Assembly (NCBI RefSeq): GCF_019059575.1
Contig: NW_024881506.1
Coordinates: forward strand, 1,054,001-1,118,000
DNA length: 64,000 nucleotides
Direction: 5' to 3'
DNA from: Amphibalanus amphitrite
Lineage: Eukaryota > Arthropoda > Thecostraca > Balanomorpha > Balanidae
Shown: positions 11,465-20,667 of the stretch, piece by piece
Position numbering within the stretch: position 1 is the stretch's first letter
Layout of the letters: each line of letters opens with the position of its first letter
Position numbers and translations under genes: made by a program
The notes under the pieces: model-generated
Seen by the model: only the letters and a program-made list of their open reading frames with translations
Databases searched by the model: none
What the model was told of the DNA's origin: nothing

Positions 11465-12320
11465 CAAGGGCGGATCCAGCCGGCCGTCTTGGGGGGGGGG
11501 GGGCAACCCGTTGGGACTAGCCAAACCTAGGGTACCCCCAAATCTAGTTTTCTCACCGGTTTTAGGCCACTTATTTTTCACACTTCGCCTTTTCATCGAA
11601 AAAAAAAACGAAACGAAAACATTTGCAAAAAGTGAGATATTTTGTCTCAGCTGAGTCAAGGAACTACCTTTTTGGTAACGTAGAATAAAGGCTTAAATCT
11701 TCCACATGAGCTGTCAAGCCAGGTAAAGAGGGAGATTTTTTCTTAAATGTTTTCTTCCCTTTAGTTTTCCTTTGTGACCCACAACCGCTAATTCAGGGAG
11801 GGCAAGCTGCCCCGACGGTTCCTAGCCCTATGAAAAGTTGTAGGGCAGCGCCCCCACGGCCCCAGAGTTATGGGGGCAGGCTGCCCCCACTGACCCCCAG
11901 CTCCCGCGCCCATGACCACAAAGTTCAGGCCCATGGCCCGGCGTCGAGCTCAAATTCAGACTCGGCAATGTTGATGGTGTGTCCGAGTTCAGACAAGCTG
12001 AGCTTATGCTGGGTTCAGGCTTCAGCAGTCAGCTAGGACGGTTGAAGAGGTATCCTGTTGGGCTAAATGCCGGACAATCTCAAGCTCTAATTTTGCATTT
12101 AATGCTTAATTATCCTACTATGTTGAGTGAAAACTACCCATGTGTCAGTTTTCGAGTATAACTTCAAATAGTGGGTTTAGTTAGTGACATATGGTGGAGC
12201 ATTAGGGGTTTTAGGGGTGCACATGCACCCCCTAACTGAATAAAGCACCTTCTCAAAATGACGCTTGAAACACTTCAAAAACAAGTACAGGTAAGGGGAA
12301 ATTGTGTCTTCCTCTGTTCA

Positions 12321-13195
12321 CCCTCCCCCGTATAGGGGGAGGGGTCGAACAGACCCCACCCCCTCGGTTTTTCGCGAATAACTAGCGTAAAAACGGCTAA
12401 TCGCAACGGAACTTTCAGTACCCTCGAGTTAATCAATTTTGCATCTACCCTGAAATTTTAATTACCCTGACCCAAGTGACCTTTGACCTGTGACCTATTT
12501 CTCGCGACCATGTTTGGCCGGGATCGCGATTCGGCGTATGTTGGCTCGCATTAGCCGCGCGTTTGCAGTCTTTTCGTGGTTTCAAGCGTTCAAACATGTG
12601 ATATGATGTTGGTCCCATGCATTTGGATGGGTGTGAAGGTCACCTGAAGGTGAGGTCAGGTCATTGACCTTTGATGACCTCAGTTCACTTTTTCGAGTTT
12701 TACATGTTTCTAGGCTAGTTTTTGGAACTGAACTCGAATTCAGCAACCACTTGAACATTTACGAAGTACTTTTGGTGCCTTCGTAACATGTTACGAAGCT
12801 GTTAGAGGCGGTTGACACGTACTACGAATACCCGGCAGGACCACTACTGGTTGACCTGACCCGACCTGGCCTAAATGCATGAAGACATCTTCTGGGATCA
12901 ACACTAACACGATATTCGTGATCAGCACCCCGGAAAAGCTCAGCCACACTTACGACGCTCTAACAGGTCCCAATTTTCCCGACTTTTGGGTCATTGCCCT
13001 GACCTGGAAGGTCAACCATGAACCAATGACCTAAGACCTTAAATTGGGTATCATCGTCTTACTCTCGTCACGGGCATCACGCTCGTTTTTTTTTTCGCGA
13101 AGCTCTAGCTCGATCAGCGGCCAAACGGCAATGGGGGCAACGCCCCCCCCCCCCCTATACGTTCGCGGCTGACAAAACGCCAATACGGGCGAGGT
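12321..13195 (-). mobile_element. Family H element nested in B (unit 1)
   Basis: Reverse-oriented copy of the TTAA family complete at 47122-48018. One flank is TTAA (13196-13199); the other reads TTCA (12317-12320), a one-base change. It carries the subterminal motif at 12370-12450 and a CTTCGTAACATGTTACGAAG palindrome. Present in both units, so it inserted before the duplication. Confidence 0.82.
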
Positions 13196-13528
13196 TTAAA
13201 TCCATATACATTCAGGCATGAGACAAGAAAGCTCCTGTTTAATAGTGTTAATGAACTATGAAGAAGCTTCAGCTATTAAGAAGCTTCTGAAATCTCTCAA
13301 GCTGAAGTTGATTATACTCAGTGTTTTTATGATCATTCCTCAGTTTTCTGACAAGAATCACACATTTGGCCATGGCAAACGTTGAAAATACCTTTTTCTT
13401 TAAAAAAGTGCCCAATGACAATCTTATTTTCCAACAAATTTGCAATTAAAACCAACCAGTACACAATACAGAACACGTGCCTATGAATGCGAATAACAAT
13501 GTGATATCATGTCAATTTCTCCTACATG

Positions 13529-13560
13529 TTAACCTTCGCCGGCACAGGCCATTTTGACTC
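13529..13560 (+). repeat. TTAA-adjacent terminus shared with 48127
   Basis: TTAACCTTCGCCGGCACAGG matches TTAACCCTCGCCGGCACAGG at 48127 almost exactly, and both sit after a TTAA. It is probably one end of another TTAA element family; no partner end was found here. Confidence 0.45.
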
Positions 13561-13767
13561 TGGTTGGCAGAGTTTTTCACGTTTGCCCCAAGGTCACTCA
13601 ATCATCAAAGCAATATTTCACTTTCAGCATAGGAACTTTGAGAATGTTTATTTTTTAGTTTTCTTGACTTATGTCTTGGGGGGGGGGGCAAAAGATAGTA
13701 TGGCCCCCCTTTGACCGTCTTGGGGGGGCATGGCCCCGTTGGCCCCCCCCCCTTGGATCCGCCCTTG

Positions 13768-13900
13768 GTTATCACATTTCCACAGCCAGTCCGTGTGCCA
13801 GTGCGCAGTCGCGCCCGCGTGCTTGCTAGTGACCCCGCGACGTTAATCCCATCAAACTCCTAAGCTGTGCTCCCGGCTGTTGTCTGGTATTAAGTCTCCT
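13768..13900. other. Original unit DNA between elements B and F
   Basis: About 130 bp of unique sequence that also separates B and F in unit 2 (39671-39803). It starts with the GTTATCAC target duplication of B. Confidence 0.7.
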
Positions 13901-16900
13901 GGGCCCAATCTTATAAAGGTTGTGCTACCAAATGGCGTACTATCATTCCACCCCACTCTATTTACGGCACCCTATTCACGCAATCTTATAAAGAGAATAG
14001 CATGGTAATTCTATTCACGCCATTTTGCCCACAGTACAAATCAACGCCAGCAGGAAACACGCAACGTGATTGGTCAATGTCTTGTCGCCGTCGCTATTGG
14101 AAATTATGCGTACTGTTTGCGAACAGCAAAAGTTATGTGTTTTAATTTTTATTGGGCATTTATTTCTTTTAGAGACACACACATGTGTAATAAACAAATT
14201 ATTTATGGAAAACGTGATAGCAAAGTATGGAAAACACCAACATGCTTGAAGAATTCTCCTGAAAAGTGGATTGCCGACCAAATAAATTTCAGCGAGGGCA
14301 TTCTCGCGCTCAGAAAATCGAGTGAATAAAGTGTTTCTTCAACTTATCATTTGCATTTATTTGCTGTTAAGGCATTGCAATAGATTTGTTAAAGAATTAT
14401 TTAAATAATCATTTAATCATAGCTCGGCTACTCTTTCAGTAATTGAAGTAACGCCGTTGACAATGAAGCTCCTACAATTTGAGCATCAGGATACGTACAT
14501 TAGCTGGATCAATTCAAAATATAGCTTATTTTCCTTCTTGTCTTCATGAAGATAAAGCTACTAAAATTCGAAGATTACGTACATGAACTGAATTAGGTCA
14601 AGTTACAGCTTATTTTCCTTCCTATTCAAGCATAGGTACCTATTACCTAGCCTAAAGCTAAAGAGCAATTCCTCAAAAGATTTAAGTAACCAGTCTACAT
14701 ATCAAAGCTATATCAAGAAAAATACTTGGTTCAGAAGTCAGATCGAGATGCAGGAAGAGAAACAACAGATTGATCACTGATCAGTGACTGTGCCAAACAG
14801 AAAGTGAGGAAATACGAATAGTGAGGAGGCATTTATAATTTTTTGACAAACTAAGATATATCATCATTAATTTAAATATCTAATCAGAAGCCATGAAGTG
14901 CCCGTTATTTGTGTCATACGTGAGACGTGAGAATAGGCTAAAGACCCATACCGATTCTATAATGCAGTGGCTGCCAAAAATCTAAGACGGTTACTAATGC
15001 TAAAATCCTCTTAAAAATCCCCTTTTTATTTGAAAAATAAAGCCATATAACGATGAACACTCGTTTTTATGTGTTTTAGTGTGCATTTAGTTCCTGGAAA
15101 TACATATTTTGAAATTGATCGTTGTCTGTATAATTAAGCATCATTATAGTAAATTATGAGTTAATATGTGGAGGATGTTTTAATCTTAGAAATATCATAA
15201 TGTAAAATATTGCATACTTATATCATAAAAACATGGAATTTATCTTAAATCAATTAAACTGTCTGAGAAGCTCGTCAAAGTACGCCACAAATTCTGGCGT
15301 GAAATGGACGCCGCTGAAACCGCAAACAGCTGATGATTGTCGGTGTTTTGAGATGTGCACAGCTGCTCACGGTTAAAATCAGTTTACGGAATCCTCAAAA
15401 CCAGCGGCTACCAATACCGTAAAGAGCGTGCCGTGTTTTCGATTTCACAGAGTTTTATACAGTTTAATTGATTTAAGATAAATTCCATGTTTTTATGATA
15501 TAAGTATGCAATATTTTACATTATGATATTTCTAAGAAACATGCTCCACATATTAACTCATGATTTATTATAATGATGCTTAAATTATACAGACAACGAT
15601 CAATTTCAAAATATGTATTTCCAGGAACTAAATGCACACTAAAACACATAAAAACGAGTGTTCATCGTTATATGGCTTTATTTTTCAAATTAAAAGGGAT
15701 TTTTAAGAGGATTTTAGCACCAGTAACCGTTCTTAGATTTTCGGCAGCCACTGCATTATAGAATCGGTATGGGTCTTTAGCCTATTCTCACGTCTCACGT
15801 ATGACACAAATAACGGGCACTTCATTGCTTCTGATTAGATATTTAAATTAATGATGATAAACCTTAGTTTGTCAAAAATTTATAAATGCCTACTCACTAT
15901 TCGTATTTCCTCACTTTCTGTTTGGCACAGTTACTGATCAGTGATCAATCTGTTGTTTCTCCTCCTGCATCTCGATCTGACTTCTGAACCAAGTATTTTT
16001 CTTGATATAGCTTTGATATGTAGACTGGGTACTTCAATCTTTTGAGGAATTGCTTTTTAGCTTTAGGCTAGGTAATAGGTACCTATGCTTGAATAAGAAG
16101 GAAAATAAGCTGTAACTTGACCTAATTCAGTTCATGTACGTAGTCTTCGAATTTTAGTAGCTTTATCTTCAAGAAGGAAAATTTTAAGAGCTTATGACAA
16201 GAAGGAAAATAAGCTATATCTTGAATTGATTCAGTTAATGTACGTATCCTGATGCTCAAATTGTAGGAGCTTCATTGTCAACGGCATTACTTCAATTACT
16301 GAAAGAGTAGCCGAGCTATAATTAAATGATTATTTAAATAATTCTTTAACAAATTTATTGCAATGCCTTAACAGCAAATAAATGCAAATGATAAGTTGAA
16401 GAAACACTTTATTCACTCGATTTTCTGAGCGCGAGAATGCCCTCGCTGAAATTTATTTGGTCGGCAATCCACTTTTCAGGAGAATTCTTCAAGCATGTTT
16501 GTGTTTTCCATAGTTTGCTATCACGTTTTCCATAAATAACTTATTCATTACACATATGTGTGTCTCTAAAAGAAATAAATGCCCCATAAAAATCAAAACA
16601 CATAACTTTTGCTGTTCGCAAACAGTACGCATAATTTCCAATAGCGACGGCGACAAGACATTGACCAATCACGTTGCGTGTTTCCTGCTGGCGTTGATTT
16701 GTACTGTGGGCAAAATGGCGTGAATAGAATCTATATTACTATTTGAGGAGGGTGCGTCTGTCCGTTACCGAGGTCCCGACTTGGTGGTGCTTTGCGTGGA
16801 CTACAGGCCAGGCCGTTGCACCTAGCCCGGTGAAATTTGCACAACTTATAGATCAAGGATGCGCGACGTGCCTTTGAGGGGTCTCAGCTCGATCGGATTG

Positions 16901-17874
16901 ATAGGGAGCGCGTGGCGCGTGCTCAAAAAGTGCAAATTCGCGTCATAGACTTTACATGTATAAATCGGCGTGCGAAATCGGGCGAAAACGGCTAATTTTG
17001 GCCGACACGGGTCCAGTTCCCGTGCAATATCTTGGTGACCAGGGGTCCGACCGGCACGGGGAAAACAGCATCGTGTACAGAATTGAACGGGCTATTAAAT
17101 GGTGTGCAATGCAGAGGATAGCACGCGCCACGTGCACCGGAGAGGGCACTTTTATTTGAAAAATTGCGGTTTTTGAGGGATTTTGGAATTAATTTTATTT
17201 TTAGGTGACCGTTAAATGGAGCGAGTTGAATCAACGCCTATTTGCAAGAGAAAGGTACCGCCTCTCATATAAAAATTGTGAAAAGCTGATTGATCCAAAT
17301 CAAGGTGGTGCAAATCACAGGAGAAAATGGTGTTTGTCAATTTTGTGCCACTTTATTAATCACACGGGGTTTGCTGCATAACCTGATGCCTTTGGCAATT
17401 GAATATGGTACCATTGGATAGAGCATTCAATTCTGTCCAATATTCACTCTTCATTTTTGTATGATGAGCAACAGTATTCTTAAAAATGTAAATGTTCCAA
17501 ACCATTACATTGTCATTTTTAGCGAAATTCATCGATGGCCCCCAAAAGATTTCACGCCAGTTTTCGAATCATTCTAAAGTAGAACGCATGATAATACGAC
17601 ACGGGCACCTCGATACGATGTATCCTTTTGTTTTCTTACAAAATGCTTGGCCGTCAAAAAGCAATCGAACGAAATGGATATCTACCAACCAAATCGACAC
17701 AGACCAACCCAATACCCACGGGTCAAAAAATCCCCCCTTCGCGTTGCGGAGCACGCGGGTAACCCTAGTTACCATACTATTCTCTTTAAGATTGCGTGAA
17801 TAGGGTGCCGTAAATAGAGTGGGGTGGAATGATAGTACGCCATTTGGTAGCACAACCTTTATAAGATTGGGCCC
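13901..17874. mobile_element. Large palindromic element F, unit 1 copy
   Basis: Ends are inverted GGGCCCAATCTTATAAAGG, and the inverted arms, about 1.36 kb each, flank a central spacer of about 215 bp (15260-15475). Removing the nested Helitron leaves 2935 bp, the same net length as the unit 2 copy. The flanks fit a 5-bp CCTGG or 3-bp CTG duplication; the palindromic ends make this ambiguous, so the superfamily is open. There is no transposase frame. F was in place before the unit was duplicated. Confidence 0.82.
16730..17768 (+). mobile_element. Non-autonomous Helitron, copy 1 (nested in F)
   Basis: 1039 bp starting TCTATATTACTATTTG and ending ACCCTAG. A hairpin CGCGT/ACGCG (17740-17757) sits about 7 bp before the terminal CTAG. 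It lies between A and T, and the same site in unit 2 (around 36210) is empty and reads GAATAGAATTACCAT, showing precise insertion into an AT dinucleotide without duplication. No Rep/helicase frame is present, so it depends on an autonomous partner. A second copy of identical length is at 62870. Confidence 0.95.
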
Positions 17875-18664
17875 TGGTGTCCCACGGCAGTCATTCTAAC
17901 CAAACATTAGCCAAACATTGTCATTTGTCTAACATTCTTACTTAACATTATTGCTCTCGGATACTTAATGAAATAATTTTTATATATTTTTGTCCAGCTG
18001 ATCAAGACAAAGCAATATTTGTCGAAATATATGGACTTGTATGCTATTAATTTTCATCCCAGTGAATTCCGATAAATACTTATCATCTACTATCGCATAC
18101 TTGTCCTGGGAGCAGGTATTCGTTAACACATACAGTGCTCATCTTTATGCAGTTTATTTTCCAACGACTTTGGAAAAACGCTGTGTGAACGCGAACGATC
18201 GCGAGTTCACTCAACAGAACGATTGCCACACGACTGTCGCAGCAGAACTATGAAAACACGCTGTGAACGGTTGCCGATTGCGGGGACAAGGTACAGTCCA
18301 CAGCAGAAGTAATGTGTGGTTTCAGTCATGGGTATGTTCTGCTTCTGAAGCTTAGGAACGATTAGCCAGACTACAATGGAACTTTTAATGTAGCTTATAT
18401 GTATCGTCACCCTTGCAGCTGCAACTTTAGCTATTGACATCAATTCTTTTCGATCACTCCGCATTAAACAATCGCCAGTCAAAGCCAACTGTTGAGATCG
18501 GTAAAACCCTACATTACTTTAGCGGTGGGCTGTACACCTCATAACTGACAGAACGATTGCCATACGACTGTCGCAGCAGAACTTGAAAAAAAACGCTGTG
18601 AACGGTTGACAATTGCGGGGGCACCCCTCACAACAGAGCGATTACCACACGGCTGTCCGTGAAA
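17875..18664. repeat. Downstream flank of the recombinase gene with direct repeats
   Basis: Contains two ~76-bp direct repeats (18214-18290 and 18549-18624) sharing CGACTGTCGCAGCAGAAC and CGCTGTGAACGGTTG, and a partial third at 18632-18657. They are preserved in unit 2 (35324-35400 and 35680-35765). They could be terminal or regulatory repeats of the recombinase-bearing element; this is inference. Confidence 0.6.
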
Positions 18665-19972
18665 CTACCGCCTGCGCGACCGTCCTCCCCTCTCATCAGC
18701 ATACCGGTCCCACCGCCCCTTCTCACGAGCACTCTGTAGCATTGCCCTAAGTTTGTTCTCGACGCACTTAAGTGATCGTAAGTCAAACAAAGGGCTGTTC
18801 CTTGACATCATAGTAAGTGCCAGCCTGCTAGACACAAACGTACCATCACTGATCATCTTGCGCACTTGCTTCTCCAAGACTGCCACTTCTTCTGAGCTGA
18901 AGGCCACAGCAGCTGGACGAGGCTCAGATTCTTCGGTGTCTGTCGTCTCATCACAGCCATACAGCACCTGCTTCATCTTTTGCACCGTTTTGGTCGCCTC
19001 CGCCCGCCTGTTTTTTGCTGAATAGGCGCGGAACTGCGTAGCCGACCTGTGTGTCATGTGGTCCGCCAGTTTACGGCGCTCGCTGTCCGTCAGGTCGTCA
19101 TACGCGGCGGTGGAGGCAGCCTTCCTGATCATCGTAGGCGTCAGCTTAAAGTCTACCTGGAATCCACGGCAGACTTCGGCGATGTCGTCCGCCGGGTCCG
19201 ATGAGGGGAACAGCAGGTCCACCTTATCTTCTGTTACCAGGAACGACCTGAAGTGTTCGACGTACACCTCGAGATGTTTCACCAGACCGCGAACGACCAA
19301 GTTCGCGGATCCGTACGTTGCGTTACTCTTGTGGTCCTTCACTCGCAGAACTTCGTTCTTCATTTTAGCATACTCGTCCAGTCTTGCATTTTTGATAACC
19401 CCAGACCTCTGGAAGTTCTGAAGGAGGATCGCAGAAGTTAGAAGCCGTCTCATCTTTACGGCGTCCGTCCGCCGAATGTCGGAAGCCACCGCGCACATCT
19501 TTGGGAGCTCGGCTTCAACTAGTTTCCGTAGCTCATTCAGCTGTTCTCGGGTGGGCAGGTAACCGTCTTCTCCGAGTTTATCTTGGAGTTGCGCCTCTCT
19601 ATGTAGGTCCAGAGACGATGCATCGCGCTTCCAAGTCTGTAAGCGCCGTCGGGCGGCATCCCACTGCACAGCGTGCTCTGGCTCACGTACGCTGGCGAAC
19701 CTTTCGAATTCCAAAAGGGCGATAACTGCCGATTTCACCGAAGCAGTTTGTGTGGCCCTCTGACCGACCAGGGCCTTCTGACCGACCAGGACCCTCTGAT
19801 CGACCGGGTTCGGGGCCCTCTGGCGGACCAGGGCCCTCTGACCGACCAGGGCCCTCTGACGGACAAGGGCCAGGGCCATCTGGCCGACCAGGACCCTCTG
19901 GCCGACCAAGGCCTTCTGAGCTCTGACCGACCAGGGTCCTCTGTGCTTTGGCCGACCAGGACCCTCTGACAT
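18665..19972 (-). CDS. Tyrosine recombinase (Crypton-like), unit 1 copy
   Basis: The 435-residue frame is a probable site-specific DNA recombinase of a Crypton-like mobile element. Residues 1-75 are built from an 18-bp minisatellite and are low-complexity (VGQRAL-type repeats). A tyrosine-recombinase catalytic domain follows at about 165-320: Arg189 in 'NFQRSGVIKN', Lys215 in 'VKDHKS', Arg283 in 'TPTMIRKA', His308 in 'HMTHRS' and the candidate nucleophile Tyr317. The nine-residue His-Tyr spacing matches the lambda Int and Cre family. The usual His three residues before the second Arg is Thr here. A C-terminal module (about 358-412) resembles the small DNA-binding-like domain that follows such recombinases in other animals. 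The start codon is uncertain because the frame begins inside the minisatellite; a real N-terminus may lie in upstream exons. Both copies are open. Confidence 0.75.
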   Translation of the reverse strand: MSEGPGRPKHRGPWSVRAQKALVGQRVLVGQMALALVRQRALVGQRALVRQRAPNPVDQRVLVGQKALVGQRATQTASVKSAVIALLEFERFASVREPEHAVQWDAARRRLQTWKRDASSLDLHREAQLQDKLGEDGYLPTREQLNELRKLVEAELPKMCAVASDIRRTDAVKMRRLLTSAILLQNFQRSGVIKNARLDEYAKMKNEVLRVKDHKSNATYGSANLVVRGLVKHLEVYVEHFRSFLVTEDKVDLLFPSSDPADDIAEVCRGFQVDFKLTPTMIRKAASTAAYDDLTDSERRKLADHMTHRSATQFRAYSAKNRRAEATKTVQKMKQVLYGCDETTDTEESEPRPAAVAFSSEEVAVLEKQVRKMISDGTFVSSRLALTMMSRNSPLFDLRSLKCVENKLRAMLQSAREKGRWDRYADERGGRSRRR

Positions 19973-20105
19973 AGCAGGGCACTCTGATTGACCAGGGCCA
20001 TCTGGTCAACCAGGGCCCTCTGACTAACCAGGGCCCTCTGGCCGACCAAGGCCCTCTGACTGAAAAGGGCCCTCTAGCCGACCAGGGCCCTCTAGCTGAG
20101 CACTG
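19745..20105. repeat. 18-bp minisatellite at the recombinase 5' end
   Basis: Imperfect copies of an 18-bp unit (CTCTGACCGACCAGGGCC) run from within the coding frame into its upstream flank. Since 18 is a multiple of three, copy-number changes keep the frame open. Unit 2 has one unit fewer inside the frame, giving a six-residue shorter protein. Confidence 0.88.
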
Positions 20106-20354
20106 ATCAGGGCCCTCCGACCGAGAAGTGGTCTCCGATCGAATTCAGGTGCATAAATTGGCCATTAGGTACCTCTTGCCTCCAAATGCACGTTCCTGCA
20201 TTTTTTTAAAGGGCCCGGCTGGCAGCTGGGGGGGGGGGCAGCTGCCCCCCCCCTGTGGCGCCGGCCCTGCCCCTGTTCCGGGCCTATTCCTGCCATGGAG
20301 GGAACTCTTGCCAGAGGTGCTGCTAGGCCATGAGCACAGATGGCCTGGCCTTGG
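20106..20354. other. G/C snapback between minisatellite and P
   Basis: Non-coding; contains GCTGGCAGCTGGG followed by a long G run and then C run (about 20216-20252), able to fold on itself. Also present in unit 2. Confidence 0.5.
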
Positions 20355-20667
20355 AGTTCTTGAGGCCGGCTACATGTCTGTCTCTGCATGACACACAACC
20401 GTACGCAGAAAACTTTTCCCAGAGTCTATGCACAGTGTTCTGCATTCCCTCATAAGTGTATGTACAGGCATATCTTTCTAGTTGAGGTTTATTTGCCATT
20501 GGGTCTACAGTGCAGGGAGGCTGGCGCCGCAACCAGTTCTTGCATTTGGAATCCCTAATGCTCTCTGAATGATAAATGCGGTATCGCCACATAGCCGTGA
20601 GTATTTGGCCGGCGTACCGGCGCCGTGGCATGCCATTGGCTCTGCTCAGCCACGGAATATCCAGCAC
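20323..20667 (-). CDS. Outward-facing hypothetical frame in P (unit 1)
   Basis: A 114-codon frame with no recognised domain lies 350 bp upstream of the recombinase and on the same strand. Its C-terminal half has several Cys and His ('YGCVSCRDRH'). Copies are open at 33322-33666 and within 26939-27430. It could be a lost or upstream exon of the recombinase, or a chance frame in GC-rich DNA kept open only because the copies are recent. Confidence 0.2.
   Translation of the reverse strand: MLDIPWLSRANGMPRRRYAGQILTAMWRYRIYHSESIRDSKCKNWLRRQPPCTVDPMANKPQLERYACTYTYEGMQNTVHRLWEKFSAYGCVSCRDRHVAGLKNSKARPSVLMA

Larger units (their letters stand above)
11465..13767 (+). mobile_element. hAT-type non-autonomous element B, unit 1 copy
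   Basis: 2303 bp with inverted ends CAAGGGCGGATCCA. The inner end is followed by GTTATCAC (13768-13775), but the outer end is preceded by ATTGTGTC instead of a matching duplication. The unit 2 copy has the matching pair. B carries a nested family H element (12321-13195) and no transposase. Terminal sequence and the 8-bp duplication in unit 2 both fit the hAT superfamily. The mismatched flanks show that this copy sits at an inversion breakpoint. Confidence 0.88.

Noticed and set aside
11465-13767. Homologous recombination between B and E as sole cause of the inversion
   Set aside because: Possible, but it would need hybrid elements; the inverted 8-bp target copies at exact termini are explained more directly by reversed-ends transposition. 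Not fully excluded.
20106-20354. G-runs and C-runs as assembly noise only
   Set aside because: They recur at the same place in several element families and both units, so they are real element features, although exact run lengths are unreliable.
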